Assembly (NCBI RefSeq): GCF_963576615.1
Contig: NC_088708.1
Coordinates: 9,052,001-9,116,000 of the forward strand
DNA from: Watersipora subatra
Taxonomy: Eukaryota > Bryozoa > Gymnolaemata > Cheilostomatida > Watersiporidae
DNA length: 64,000 nt
Direction: 5' to 3'
Shown: in pieces, positions 1-13,439 of the stretch
Position numbering within the stretch: the stretch's first letter is position 1
Layout of the letters: each line of letters opens with the position of its first letter
Translations under genes and position numbers: made by a program
Notes under the pieces: model-generated
The model's database searches: none
The model's input: the letters and a program-made list of their open reading frames with translations, nothing else
What the model was told of the DNA's origin: nothing

Positions 1-3000
1 GTCGCTCAAAATCGTAACAATCTATGCATCTGGTACAACATAGATTCTCCGGAGAGAGTCACCATGTTTGAAATCAAGGTGCGAATAATCCTTCTCTAAT
101 TACTTGCCTTTAATCAGTTACAAAGTTTGCTAACTTATTCTACACTGAGATTAGCTGGGATAATCCCCATCAGGTAATCAGCGTTGGGTGACAAAGCTAC
201 CTTAACTGTTGCTCAATGTTGTTGGTCACTCGTGTAGCAGAATTATTTCTTGGGCTATGTTGTGGTTTAGCTGTTGTCAAAAACATTAATTAAATATATT
301 CCCTTTTACCCTGAATTTGTAGTTTGTAAAACATCATTTTAGGGAGATATCGTGGACATTGAGAAACAAGATAAAAAAACTGTGGTCCTCGTGAATGAAG
401 GATTGGGGACGGTATCCTACGCCCTCGATGATCAGCTGATTGAGTTCGGAACAGCGATAGATGATGAAGATTATCTCAGGTGAGTTTGGGATTTACTCCG
501 CTCTTTCAAGTTTCTGCAGCTGAAATATGTACAACAGGTTACGACTGTACTCTTTATCGGTTATTTTCTATTTCTTGTGGCTAGATTTTTGGGTGTCAAC
601 ATTTTGGAGTGTCAACATTTTGGGGTGTCAACATTTTTGGGTGTCAACATTTTGGGGTGTCAACATTTTGGGGTGTCAACATTTTGGGAGGTCAAAATTT
701 TGGGGGTTCAACATTTTGGGGTGTCAACATTTTGGGGTGTCAACATTTTGGGGGGTCAACATTTTGGGGTGTTAACGTTTTGGGGTGCCAACATTTTGGG
801 GTGTCAACATTTTTGGGTGTCAACATTTTGGGGTCTCAACATTTTGGGAGGTCAACATTTTGGGGTGTCAACATTTTGGGGGGTCAAAATTTTGGGGTGT
901 CAACATTTTGGGGTGTCAACATTTTGGGGGGTCAAAATTTTAAGGGGTCAACATTTTGGGGTGTCAACATTTTGGGGTGTCAACATTTTGGGGTGTCAAC
1001 ATTTTGGGGTGTCAACATTTTGGGGTGTCAACGTTTTGAGGTGTCAACATTTAACTGTGCAGAGACAATGCTCTGAAGCAGTAAGTTTGAGTGAAGGTTC
1101 ATTTACACTTGATCTGTTGTGATTGGATGTGATTGTTTGCGAGTTGAATAAGTTCTAACTGCAGTTTGTCCAAATTCTTTGTACAATTTGAGTCATCTGC
1201 CACTAAAGATTTTTTTAATGTGCGTCGGTCAATCAATATTTTAGCAAATCACCTAATCATCGGCTCGCACACAAGCAGCAAGAATCTCGGCAGAACAGTC
1301 TATCTAGACCAGGGGCGGGCAACCTGCAGCCCCTGGTTTATCTAGACTGTCGCTAACTGTTCAAAAACTAGTGTAATCTTTCCAGGTATTTGAATGACGT
1401 GAGAAATGGTGAGGGTGGAGTGTTGGGTAGACCTATACGTCGATATTTTATAATTGAATTTTAACTAATATTCAGTAATCTTCCACCCATTTTTGAGAAT
1501 TTTTTAGCTAATCTAGATTATTTCGGATTAGAGATGCCATGTGGTACAGTTTTAAAGGATGATACTGTGGGTGGAATAGGCATGGAAACAACCACAGTGT
1601 GTGATCTAATGGTTTACCAACCACACACATTATGGAGTCATCAGAGAGCAAATGACGGTGAAATCAATCTGTAACTAATAGCATTCTTACATATTTTTTG
1701 CAATTTCCCAAAATTTCACTTTGCGTCATGTAGAGCTGCTTCCTACCTGGAAGGCCTGGAGATGGCACCAGAGACAGAGGCCATGTGGAAGAGTCTGAGC
1801 AAGCTGTCGCTGGAGAAAAGCCAGCTGCACATAGCTGAAAGGTTGTAATCAGTTAAGAGTTGTTGCTCTTGCTAAATGTACTGCGTCTGCGTGTTTAGTT
1901 TTCAAATTACAATAGAATTATTTTTTGTACAGCATTAACTGTTTTTAGCCATTTTATCAATTTTTAAGAATGATTAATATAATATTTTTGTCTTTTTTAG
2001 GAACTATAACCTCAAGTAATGCTTACAGCTGTAGTATAGCTTGTAATAAAATTCTTCTAATAAAAGCTATTTTGTGGGTTAAACTTAAAACTTGCTATCT
2101 GAACTTTTTATAGATGTTTTGCTGCCTTGAGAGACGTGTCAAAAATGAAAAGTTTACAGAAGATCAATGAGATGGCTGCCGGAGATGACTACCAGCATTA
2201 CAAGGTCAGAGCTAAACTCGCCATCCTAGACAAGCAGTTCAAACTGGCTGAGGGCATCTACCTAGAGCAGGTATTCTTACAGAAAATAATTTAGAAGTTG
2301 TCTACTCAATCTTGTTAGAACAATAACCCTTGCTGCGAACCCTTCAGTATTTATGTCATCTAGCAACATTACAATAATTCCATGATTTATTGTAAAGGTT
2401 TTTGTATTTATTAGTAAAAGTAATTGTTTGTCAGAATGACATTGAGGAAGCAATGGAGATGTACCAGTCTCTTCACAAGTGGGATGCTGCCATTGAAGTT
2501 GCCGAGGCGAAAGGTCACCCTGAGTTACAGACACTTAGGAAGAATTACTACCAGTGGCTGATGGAGACACATCAAGTGAGTCTAAATTCTGCTGATATTG
2601 CAAAAGTTTGCTAAACAGTCAGGCAGCATAATTGACTATTAGATTGAACCTCTTTAGTTAAAAAGGCAGTTGCATTGAACAATAGCTCAATTTAGTCATT
2701 GTGAGGATAACTTCAAACTCACTGAGCCTACATTAGTTTTCAGGTATTTTCGTCAATTGCATTTTTTATTGTAATATAAATATATTGAAAAAACTGTGCA
2801 TTTTAGTTTATACTTATATAGGATTCTTTGACATCAAGTATCTGGATGCTGTTATTTACTGCTTTAAGCTTCTTGCACCTGTTCTCACAAGCATTCAATG
2901 GTGTTACAGGAGGAGAAGGCTGGAGAGGTTAAAGAGAAGGAGGGAGATGACATGGCTGCCATACAACTTTATATGAAGGCAGGCTTGCCAGCTAAAGCTG

Positions 3001-6000
3001 CTCGTCTTGCTACCAGCAGAGAAGTGAGTCTATTGTTCCTCTAATACATGTCTATGTACTTCTAAAGTTATCAATAGTTATTAGTAAGACAACTCCTACA
3101 GGCTTTATGATAGACTTAGTTAAATCATTGTAAAATATCTAGGTTATTTAACATTCGTGTTTTTGATATAGCCCAGAATTCACCTGACATTTTTGACAAA
3201 ATATAAAAATACACAAAGCTTCCGCTCGATGTGCTATATTTCTAAGGGCAAGAAACAGCCAACATTATGGTCTTTTTTTACCCTCTGTAGGATTTCATTC
3301 AAAATGGTGAGCTGATATCTCGCATAGCTTCAGCACTGCTAAAAGGCGAGTTTTACGAAAGAGCAGGTAATCTCTATGAGAAGATTCGTGATTATCAGCA
3401 CGCCATGGAATGCTACCGAAGAGGAAAAGCTTTCAGACAAGGTACCATAACAGTAGTTGTGAAACAAACATTCTATTTCTAACTTTTGAACAACCAACTT
3501 GACAGTTGGAGGATGCTCAACGTCTGTGACAATGTCTTGTTTATTCTCTTAGGCAGTTTAACAAGATCTGTGCAGATGAAGCTGAGTTAAGTGTTTTCGC
3601 TTTGATACGTTCTTCTGTAATCAATAGACACTCTTTGGTGAGTGTCCTGTTTACATCAACTTTGCCATATGTTAAGAAGTAACGCTTTGAATTTGAGAGA
3701 GTGTTTATGGCTGTCACAGCTGTTGAGCTGGCACGCTACGCTTTCCCGGAAAAAGTAACAAAGCTGGAGGAGGAGTGGGGAGAGCACCTGGTGCAGCAGA
3801 AGCAGCTTGATGCAGCCATCAATCACTTTATTGAGGCTGGGTAAGAGATTCTCTCCATGCCTCCCTAGTTATTTCAACACCCTTTTGTGGTCTCATTTTA
3901 AGTGATTAAACCTTCTGCAAGTAGATGATTTTACGGAGCAGACAAGATTACTCTAAGTCAATTTATGCTGGCTATGGCTCATTTTCTGAGTACGTTAGTA
4001 TAACAGAAAAAAAGTATGTTGAAATCAAAATTTGCAATATTTTTTTTAAGTCAAGCTGTCGGAGAATTGCTGACCGTAAAACAATTTGTTGGTAAAGATG
4101 TTGATAAAGTTTCATTGAATCATGTTTCAGGTCGACAATGAGGGCTGTAGATGCTGCAATAAACTCAAGGCAGTGGAACAAAGCAGTGCAGATTCTGTCC
4201 GTGGCGAGTGACTCGGAGGGTGCTGTACGCTACTACATAAAGATAGCTAAGCATTTTGCCTCTGTCAATGAACTTGAGAAAGCAGAACAGTTTTTCATAG
4301 GAGCTGGAGCTACAGAGGAGGCCATTAAAATGTATAACGATGTTGGTAAATGGGAAGAAGCCCACAGAGTAAGTGAGAGTTAAAGATTTGTTTTCTCTTT
4401 AGTGGTAGAAAAGGCCCACAAAATCCTAAGGCAGTTGATCTTTTCAATCTGGTTGGAAGTACTGAACCCCAAGTGCCACATGTGCACTTCTTGCCAGTTA
4501 AACAGTCATATATAATACACGTAAATTTAATCAAATGTGCTACTTTAGTCAAAAGCCATGAGACTGTTTCGTTGAACTCTTCGGGTTCACTCACTCAAAG
4601 GTTGGGAACCACTGCTGTATGAACAACAGTTAGGAGGAGACAACACCAAAACTTTCCATTTACCAGTAGTCGCTTGAACTGACTAATGGAATCAGGTTTT
4701 TTGGTCAGGTTAGAAAACAGAATTTGTGGCACTGTTGTATGATCTGCTTAGGTCAAATTGACTGGTTGCACGTGTATCACTCATATCTTTGAAGCTGGCC
4801 ACGACATGCATGAAGCCAGAGCAGGTGTCAGGCATGTACATAGAGCAGGCCAAAGCCCTAGAGAGTCAGGGCAAGTTAAAAGATGCGGAAAGGCTCTATG
4901 TGACTGTGAAGGAGCCAGATCATGCAATAGCCATGTACAAGGGCAAGAAGATGTGGAATGATATGATTCGACTAGTTAAGACCTACTACAAAGACAGGGC
5001 GCAAGAGACACACCTGATCGTGGCGAGAGTAAGTCTGCGATGCTGCTGTCTCTGGATTTTATTTTGAACATTGTCTGCTGTTTTTACCACTAGAGTTTTC
5101 ACATTTGTTTAATGCTAAAACGTTTTCCCAAATTCAAAAAGATGAATAATTTATATAGATTTTGTTACCATTGATGGAAAGAAAGTTACGAACCTTATAA
5201 AAGGCTATAAACACTGTGATGAAGGGCATGCTGCCTGACATTGACCCCGAGCTAACCATGTGTATAACGAAAGGCAGTTCCTTGTTTGTACAGACCCATG
5301 GGAGCTCACAAAAGACAAACAGTTCACCCCATAACATATGTCACATACGTATCTTTCGTTAACTTTTGTATTTTTAGACACTTATGGAAGAAGACAACTT
5401 CAGACAGGCCGAACATTACTTCATAGAGGGAGGAGACTGGAAGCAGTGTATTAACATGTACAGGCAGAAGGACATGTGGGACGAAGCCTACAGGGTCTGT
5501 GACTAGCTGTACATTCCAGCCATTTTTGCTGATTCGTAAAACATATTTTTATATATCGAGTTTGTTGATGTTGTTTGATAATGCTGTTGCAATGAGAGCT
5601 TTATGTAGAACAAAGTGAAGAACTGTCTGTGATTCTGAGATGTCTTGTGATGTCTGCCCAGTCTGTGATTATGAGTAGGTTCTATTGGTCTGTATTAGGT
5701 GGCCAAGGCACACGGAGGACAGAACGCAGCTAAACAAGTAGCCTACCTTTGGGCTAAGAGTCTTGGAGGGGATTCCGCTGTCAAACTCCTCACCAAGTTT
5801 GGTCTACTAGAGGCAGCCATTGACTATGCAGCAGAGAACTGGTAAGAAGAACTGGAGAATCTTTTTTTGTCGTTTAAAACGAATTCTGTTTAGTTGCGCT
5901 CTTAGAAGTTTACAGTTGATGTACTTAATTTCAGTTCATTCGAGTTTGCATTTGATCTTGCCAACACCGCGATGAAAGCGAAACTACCAGACATACACCT

Positions 6001-9000
6001 AAAGCAAGCCATGTATTTGGAAGACGAAGGCCGATTTCAGGAGGCTGAACAGTGTTTTATTAAAGCTAGGTGAGTGAGTACATTAGCAATACTTACTAAC
6101 AGGTGAATGACTGGATAATGTTGACATTTGTTAGCTGGTCAGTGACTGAACCTAGATGACACTCATCAGCAGGTGGATGGCTGGATATTGTCAATATCGC
6201 TAACAAGTGAGATGGTGTATTTTTCTCAATTAATAATGTGAAGAAAAATTTTTAGGTAGTCTATACAATGAAGTAGTGTCATGCCTTCTGGGTACTTAGT
6301 TCAGTTGTCTAAAACTGCGAATGACTTTTGAACAGTCAAGACATATCATGACACTGAGTAGTTCCATCATGACTTATTCCAACACTTTTACTAGCCATAA
6401 CTTGTCGCAATATTGATTTGGCAGCAAGCCAAAGGAGGCGGTGCTCATGTACGTACACAGCCAGAATTGGGAAGCAGCGCAGAGAGTTGCTGAAGAGCAT
6501 GACCCGGACTCTGTTAGTGATGTTCTAGTAGGGCAAGCCAGACATGCCTTTGAGGCCCGCGAGTTCCAGAAGTACGTTTCTTACTCCTTCTTGGTTTAAG
6601 TTTTCAAATAGTTAAATTTTATTAATTTTTTTTCAATTTGGTTCTGTTTGAACAACTTGTAAATTTTTACTCACTAGAGCTGAATCTTTCTTGCTACGAG
6701 CGCAGCGTCCAGAACTTGCTGTCAAGTTTTACCGTGAGGCTGGCATGTGGCAAGATGTGCTGAGAGTTGCCAAGGAGTACTTGCCTCACAAGTTGCCACA
6801 ACTGCAGGATGAGTACGAAAGGGATATGATGGATAAATCTACAAGGTGGGTGGTCTTACAGGTTCAAGGTCAACTGTGAGTATTGGGTATGTCATGGCTA
6901 TTTTCAACATGAGTTCTGTGAACTTGTACATTTATAGAGGGGCAGAGACATTAGTACAGCAGGCCAAAGAATGGGAGTCATCAGGAGAGCATCTGCGGGC
7001 TATTGAATGTTATGTCAAGGTCAACCAACAGCAAACCAATGATCAGAATGTCATGCAGAAATGTTGGCTAAAGGTATGGCATTAAAATCTTTGCAAGTCT
7101 TTAGCCGCTGAGGCCTTTTTCTTGTGTATGCTATTCGTGTTCTCATTTTGTGCTTGTACTTTGTCTCCACAACTATATATGTATACTCTCTGTCTCCACA
7201 ACTATATATGTATACTCTCTGTCTCCACAACTATATATGTATACTCTCTGTCTCCACAACTATATGCGTATGCTCTCTGTCTGCATAACTATCGGTATGT
7301 AGGTATGCTCTCTTTCTCTACAATTATATACGTATGCTCCCTGTCTCCACAACTATATATGTCTGCTCCCTGTCTCCACAGCTAAATATGTCTGCTCCCT
7401 ATACACACCCTCTTCACACCTATATATGCATGCTCTCTGTCTCCACAACTATATATGCATGCTCTCTGTCTCAACAACTATATTACTATGCTTTTTGTCT
7501 TTACAACTATATATGCATGCTCTCTGTCTCCACAACTATATATGCATGCTCTTTGTCTCCACACCTATATATGCATGCTCTCTGTCTCCACAACTATATA
7601 ACTATGCTTTTTATCTTTACACCGATATGATTGTGCTCTCTTGGTTACATGTGCTCATCTTACCTGTGATCGCATTTGTATACATTTCATTATAACATCA
7701 ATTGAAGTATGTCCGCGTTCGATGTCCAAAATATCGAATGCACACTTTCTTCTTAATTTTACGTTTCAATTTTCAACTATGCGCATATGATCTGTGATTT
7801 AATCTGTGATTTCACAACTGTAGGTACACTTCTAGCATGCATCTTACAATTACTGTTAATTTAAACAATTTTGGCTTATTAAGTTATTGCCTGCTCATAT
7901 TTTATTTCAAAGCAAAACATGCTTAAATTTTTTAGTCTAGGTATCATTCAGCTAATGTTCGGTGCTAAATCCTGTTTTGTTCAATGTCAGCATGGAATCA
8001 TAAATGAACTATACATTGTATACCGTAGTTTCCTTTTCTTACTGCCTAAAGTACTTTTATATTTTATCTCCAGGCTTGCCAGCTCGCCGTCAAGTTCCTG
8101 CCCCCAGAGAAGGCTGTACAAGTTATACAGCACGTCGCTCCGATGCTGATCGGCATAGATAAACACAGTAATGTACGTTCATTCTAACTAATGCTGTCTT
8201 CTGTCGGTCATAGATACTTATTCAGAGAGAGAGATAAGACAACTCACTCTAGTTATCAGCCACTTGAAATACTTATAATTCTTTATGGCTGTGTCAGCCT
8301 CTTCAAACACCTGCTCACCTCTTCAAACACCTGCTCACTCAAGCGATCTAGCCTCAGCATATCTGTTGTCTCATCTGAGTTGTGCCAACTGGTGTTGATG
8401 GCCCTTGTCAAGAAATAGTACCATTGCTTTGCTGTGTTTGCTCTTCTCATAGACTCCTTCGGCAATACTCAGGAAATCTTATTGTCTAACGGGTGAAATA
8501 CCTATCTGGTTTAAAGAAATTATGTAGTTGTTCCTTGAGCAGGAAGTGTTGTCAAGGAATATCTCGTTTAAGTGACAATGTTTTGGTTGTAGGCGGCTGA
8601 GATGTACCTGCAGGTGGACATGGTTAAAGAAGCGATCGACGCCCTTATGGATGGCAAAGAGTGGAACAAAGCCAAGAAGGTGGCGAAGGAACTGGAGCCT
8701 AGATACGAGCCTTACGTCGATGATAGATACAAAGAATATCTCAAAGGAACAGGAAAAGCGGAAGATGTAAAAATTTTATTGACTCAGCCTTCGGGGAGCC
8801 ATCGGCATTCTTCGTTTGCTTCCTTCTTTTAATCACGCTTAGATATATTTAGCAGGTGTACTGTAGCTAATGCATCAAGGTTCTCTTTGTTTCTTGTTGC
8901 TCAGGTTTGAGATCTGTGACTAGCCTCTAGACAATATATTCATACTAGGTTGTCACTACAAATACAACAGTTGATGTTAGATGAATTCTACTGTCACAGC

Positions 9001-12000
9001 TATCGATCTCACAAATATTTGTTATTGAAAAAAACTTTTATTTACAATTAGAGCGTGTTCTTGTAGCTGGTTGGCGTAGATGTGAAGGCAGCCCTAGACA
9101 TGTATGTTGAAAACGGTCAGTGGGATAAGTGCATCTCTACAGCGGCTGGCATGGTAAGAACCCTTGCCACATTGTTTTCTTGGCTCATACAGATATTTTA
9201 GTTGTCTAATCGGTGTATTCTCAAGAATTAGTACTTGCATTTAATCAGTGCATGCCGCTGTGTGAAGGGGTGCATTATTTAAAATGTGATGAGGAAAACT
9301 TTTGTGGACCAGATTGTATGATTTTTCGCATTTTATCAAAAATTTTACCTTTTTTAATTTTTTGTATTTGGCATTCCCATGATGCAGGGCGGCGGCTTTT
9401 TATACTGCTATATATTTTTTTATATTATACTAGCTAAGACTATCTATGCTTTATCATATTTCTGTATTATGAAAATCTATAAAATAAAAAAAGTTATTAT
9501 AAATTTTTTATTATATTTGCAAAGTTTTGAATATATATATATATAGATAAGTATGTTGACTTTTAGCGTGGAAATGAACGAGCTTGGTTCTCAATAAATA
9601 CAACATTTTCTCTTAAATCGCTAGTTAATTTTAACTGTTTATTAAATTGCGATTTTGTTTAATTTACAGGACAACTTCAAAGTACTGCACAAGTATGTAG
9701 CCTTATACGCAACAATGCTGATAAAAGAGGGTAAATCAGAGGCGGCGATGGACTTATATGTTAAACACGGAACTCCGCCATATTCACAAAACTACAATAT
9801 ATATAAGCGAATTGCATCAGACATGCTGAAAGCAAAAGACCTGATGAAAGCCGATGCCTACAGAACTTGGGCTGACCTTAGAGATATGCTTCATGATCTC
9901 GTAAGCTCCTTGCTTTCTACTGAATTCAGAGAATTATACTGCTTATTATACAGGTTATTGATAATATTGTAAGCCTCTCGCAAGAGCTTTCAATCTCTGG
10001 AGATTGCCAGTTGATGACTCGTTATACTAAACAGCACAATGAATAAGCAGTCTCTATGTACTATAAGAGGTGATAAATTGTGAAAGGTTATATGGTATAT
10101 AATGTGCCTTGGTAGTGTACTATTACATGTTATATGATATACTAGAATCTAGTGCGGAGCGGTTTTTGTTCTTATAATTTTATCGCTATAACCGGACACA
10201 CGGATGACAGACAAACAAACACTGAGATTCATATACCGGTATATGTATAGATGAAGATGATGATAGATGATGTACATTGTAGTGTGAGAATATGGCGAAG
10301 TCATCCGAGTCCAACTCGCCGCCACATGAATATTTCGAGACAATCTTACTCATAGCTCACTACTATGCAACAAGGTCAGCGGCGATGGGACACGAACAGC
10401 TTAAACCAATCGCTACAAAGATGGCCGTCTCCATCTTACGTCACACGGATATCATTCCTGCTGATAAAGCATTCTATGAAGCCGGTATCATGTGCAAGGT
10501 ATGATTTTGCCTAGCCTATCATTTATTTATTTTGTGATACTCTCACATATTTTAGGGCCAATTGGTTTCTAGGCTGGTTGACGCTGAGCTTTGGTCTAGC
10601 ATATATTTTATCAGGTCGATGCTAAACTGAAGTCTTTTGTTCAGCTATGCTTAGGATTGTCAGGTTGACTTGTGACTATCAGTATCATTAAGAGTATAGA
10701 GCAGTTTTATACTCTTGGCTAAGTCTCTCAAATTCATATAGTTTGGGATCCACCTTTAGAATCCCCTTCTACAATTATACACTGATTTACAGTTTTATGG
10801 TTGAGTCTTTGAGAGATGATCAAAGCACAGGCTAGCAATCAGTCAAACTATTAACATTTTGGGAGGTGGCTCGGCCAAAGTAGGGCATTTGCTATTTTAT
10901 TTAAATAAAGTGCAAAGCATTCCATATTGTTAAAATGTAAGAAACATCCAATTTATTTTCATTGAATTTTGTTGCAATTCATTTAACAATACTGTTAATA
11001 CAAGTCATATAACAATACTGTTACCACAAGTCATATAACAATACTATTACCGCAGTTCATATAACAATACTGTTACTACAAGTCATATAACAATACTGTT
11101 ACTACAATTCATATAACAATACTGCTACTACAAGTCATATAACAATACTGTTACTACAAGTCATATAACAATACTGTTATCACAGTTCATATAACAATAC
11201 TGTTACCACGTTACATTTTGAACGCTTTAACATCGATGTAATTGTAATATTTGCTAAAATTACTACATTGCTACATTACTAAATAAAAATCGTTTTAGTT
11301 CTGAACGTAAGCACAAAAATAATCTGCATAATTTCTGCTTCAAAACTTCTATAGGTTAATATAAAAATGTATAATTATAAATTATTTCACAACCACGTGA
11401 ATGGACTGAAGTCATCTCTCACTTTATTAAGAATAGAAAGGTGTGAACCTTTGGAATTCAGAGGTGATTTAGCTAGTAATATAATAATTATAATAGAGTG
11501 CTATCTGGTGATATTGTTGTTATAACTACATAATGTTGAAAAATCACTGATCATGGTGCTCTACTCCCTAATAAGGGCTTTTCATAGACCTATTAACTAT
11601 ACAGTTAATAGTTAATTAATAGGTCAGTATAGTCAATAGGTCTATGGGTCTTTTGCTCTGGGCTGTGTTTTACAGCTTTTTCTTTTCAGCCGTTAGTCTT
11701 GCTCTTTGGATCACCTTTGTGAATCTCTTGCTCCTTACCAACAGGTTAAGACTGTTACTTCAGGCTTTTAGTTAACTTTAGACTTGGATTCCTTACAGGA
11801 TGCGGGTTGGTCAAGTATGGCATTCGTCTTTCTAAACCGATACTTGGACCTGGTTGAGGCAATAGAAGAGGGAACATTAGATATGCTCGATAATTCTGAT
11901 TTTCAAGAGACAGATATACCGGTAGAGGTGCCTCTGCCAGAAAAAGCCTATCTTTCGGTAAGCGTTGAAGGCTGTATTTCTTTCTATCGCACATTATTTT

Positions 12001-13248
12001 AGTAGCTGATTGTATTACCCAAAGGCAACAGCGTTGCATATGAGCTTTGCCTCCCAAGTTTGAGCTGGTCAAATATTCCGCCAAGAAAATCAATTTTGTT
12101 TTGTTATATAAATCTGATTGTAGCTGTGTTATTTCCTCTACTTCCTCCACATGTCTCTAATCGATACTCAGCCCTCTGGTTGAATTTATCTCATCTATGT
12201 TTGTGTTGACTGTTGTTGTTTGTTTGTGTAATTGATCTCTCCGCTTACAGAGTAGTGAACACGAAGAGATCAAGGAATGGGTCCTCGCTGTGAGCATGGA
12301 CCAGAGAGTTGAGCAGTCTCTGCCTCTAGACGAAAGAGAGACGTATGAGGCTTCCCTCATAGCTGGTAACAGCGGTATCCGATCTCTGCCATGCATCATA
12401 ACAGGTAGCAGTGTTTCGACATTTTAATTAGGTGGTCTGATGACTTGTATGGCTTAGTATGATTGTAATTTGAGCTGATAGGGTCAGCTTTTTTCCTCAC
12501 GCTTGCTCTTATCCATTACAAGTTAATCTGAGGCTTTTCTTGGGTTGAGGAGAGCATAGCATAATATTTCTTACTAACCGGTGAGTTCACCGTTGCTAGT
12601 TATTCCTCAACAAGTTCATATGTATAAAAGGCTAATTTGCACTTGGACCTTGTGGTTTGGTTCATGCAAAGTCAAGATGTTATTGACATTGGTCCTAATG
12701 CCTCTCATCATATCACACTTTGCGTATTTCATTTCTCCAAGAAGTATCAGTGAAATAGAGAATGAGGGAGAGAGAAGAGAGAAAATGAGGATGGTGCAAT
12801 ATTTCATAGAAAGTTTTAACTTGCGAATAAGATTCTCTAGATGTTAGAGTTTATTGCTATTTGTTAACTTTACTAGCAGGTTAATCCACATGTTAACTTG
12901 CAGATGTTAACTTGCAGATGTTAATTTGCAGATGTTAACTTGCAGGTTACATTGTCTCTATTCACGAGTCAGACTGTATACTTGCAGTTTATATGTACAG
13001 GTTAGTCTTTATCTACTTGTAGGTTATTCTGCTTATATACACACATTCATTGATATATATTTGCAGGTTATCCTGTTTTGAAAAACAAACTTGAATTCAA
13101 GCGACCAGGTAAAGCTGCTAACAAAGATGATTGGAACAAGTTTCTCATGGCTGTCAAGATGACACACGGAGCTGATCTACAAGATGTCATGAAGTTTATT
13201 GGCTCCTGGTGTGGCGCAGCCCCTAACCCCAGCTATTCGTTTCAGTAA
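1..13248 (+). CDS. IFT172: Intraflagellar transport protein 172, 3' part (5' partial, 24 exons)
   Basis: Subunit of the IFT-B complex that moves cargo along the ciliary axoneme. Exons: 1-78, 343-479, 1734-1841, 2114-2270, 2435-2575, 2910-3023, 3291-3441, 3720-3840, 4131-4368, 4795-5028, 5378-5494, 5699-5841, 5935-6069, 6425-6571, 6678-6845, 6938-7073, 8074-8172, 8593-8766, 9067-9153, 9670-9900, 10283-10498, 11799-11957, 12251-12404, 13067-13248. All junctions are GT-AG and every phase agrees, giving 1208 residues to TAA at 13246. The opening residues [13 protein letters not shown] match the end of the second WD40 propeller; the rest is the TPR-like alpha-solenoid with family words such as [44 protein letters not shown]-type [24 protein letters not shown] and the C-terminal [12 protein letters not shown]. 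The human protein is about 1749 residues, so roughly 540 N-terminal residues are missing left of the window. Introns hold several minisatellites. No frameshift or internal stop was seen. Exon edges are inferred from splice consensus and homology remembered from the family, not from transcripts. Confidence 0.96.
588..1052 (+). repeat. 16-bp G-rich minisatellite in an IFT172 intron
   Basis: About 29 head-to-tail copies of a 16-bp unit, GGGGTGTCAACATTTT, with single-base variants. Because 16 is not a multiple of 3 and the unit has no stop in any phase, all plus frames stay open and give false ORFs repeating [16 protein letters not shown]-like residues. It lies in the intron between exons 343-479 and 1734-1841. 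Confidence 0.97.
1307..1345. mobile_element. Possible hAT-like solo end flanked by direct repeats
   Basis: A 26-bp core that opens CAGGGGCGGGCAACCTGCAG and closes CCCCTG is flanked by TATCTAGAC on both sides. The opening resembles hAT termini; the core is too short to be a whole element. Confidence 0.3.
4555..4614 (-). mobile_element. hAT-like transposon terminus remnant
   Basis: On the minus strand the sequence begins CAGTGGTTCCCAACCTTTGA, the shape of a hAT (Charlie-like) terminal repeat. A matching second end and an 8-bp target duplication were not found, so the element is probably truncated. It sits in an IFT172 intron. Confidence 0.4.
7150..7625 (+). repeat. About 29-bp minisatellite in an IFT172 intron
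   Basis: Tandem units of the form CTCCACAACTATATATG followed by TATACTCTCTGT, around 16 degenerate copies in the intron between exons ending at 7073 and starting at 8074. It yields several spurious ORFs. Confidence 0.92.
10150..10262 (+). repeat. Dispersed SINE-like repeat, copy 1 (tail part)
   Basis: Shares TATAACCGGACA, GACAGACAAACAAACA and TGAGATT with copy 2 near 42.6 kb in the opposite orientation. It ends about 20 bp upstream of IFT172 exon 10283-10498, which consequently lacks a clear polypyrimidine tract. Confidence 0.6.
10980..11215 (+). repeat. 26-bp minisatellite in an IFT172 intron
   Basis: About nine copies of a 26-bp unit containing CATATAACAATACTGTTAC, alternating ACTACAAGT and CACAGTTC ends, in the intron between exons 10283-10498 and 11799-11957. 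Confidence 0.93.
11583..11646. repeat. 20-bp-arm inverted repeat
   Basis: CATAGACCTATTAACTATAC at 11583 and GTATAGTCAATAGGTCTATG at 11627 are reverse complements with one mismatch, spacer 24 nt, itself rich in TTAA. In an IFT172 intron. Confidence 0.9.
12888..12948 (+). repeat. 14-bp short tandem repeat before the last IFT172 exon
   Basis: Four copies of CAGATGTTAACTTG. Each carries TTGCAG, so the array multiplies acceptor-like sequences about 120 bp upstream of the real acceptor at 13066. Confidence 0.85.
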
Positions 13249-13304
13249 AACATGAGCGCTCAGCCCCTAATCCCAGCTATTCGTTTCAGTAAAACATGGG
13301 CAAT
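13217..13304 (+). repeat. 44-bp tandem duplication spanning the IFT172 stop codon
   Basis: CAGCCCCTAACCCCAGCTAT through the stop TAA and AACATG occurs at 13217 and again at 13261 with few changes. The second copy is in the 3' UTR. Confidence 0.93.
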
Positions 13305-13426
13305 CTCTCAGACAATCTTTGAGTAGAAACTGATCTCATTCAAGTTGAGGCCTTGTTAGCAAACGCTTTGATTTTCTTGGTTACACTTCTGAATGTATTG
13401 ATCTGTGATATCTTATTCTTGTTTTA

Positions 13427-13432
13427 AATAAA
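13427..13432 (+). promoter_or_regulatory. Candidate polyadenylation signal of IFT172
   Basis: AATAAA about 180 nt after the IFT172 stop, the first canonical signal downstream. Confidence 0.6.
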
Positions 13433-13439
13433 ATAGATA

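Noticed and set aside
527-1122. Three overlapping long ORFs with [10 protein letters not shown]-type repeats
   Set aside because: They are translations of the 16-bp minisatellite in three frames within an IFT172 intron.
7122-7695. ORFs rich in [10 protein letters not shown]
   Set aside because: Translation of the 29-bp minisatellite in an intron.
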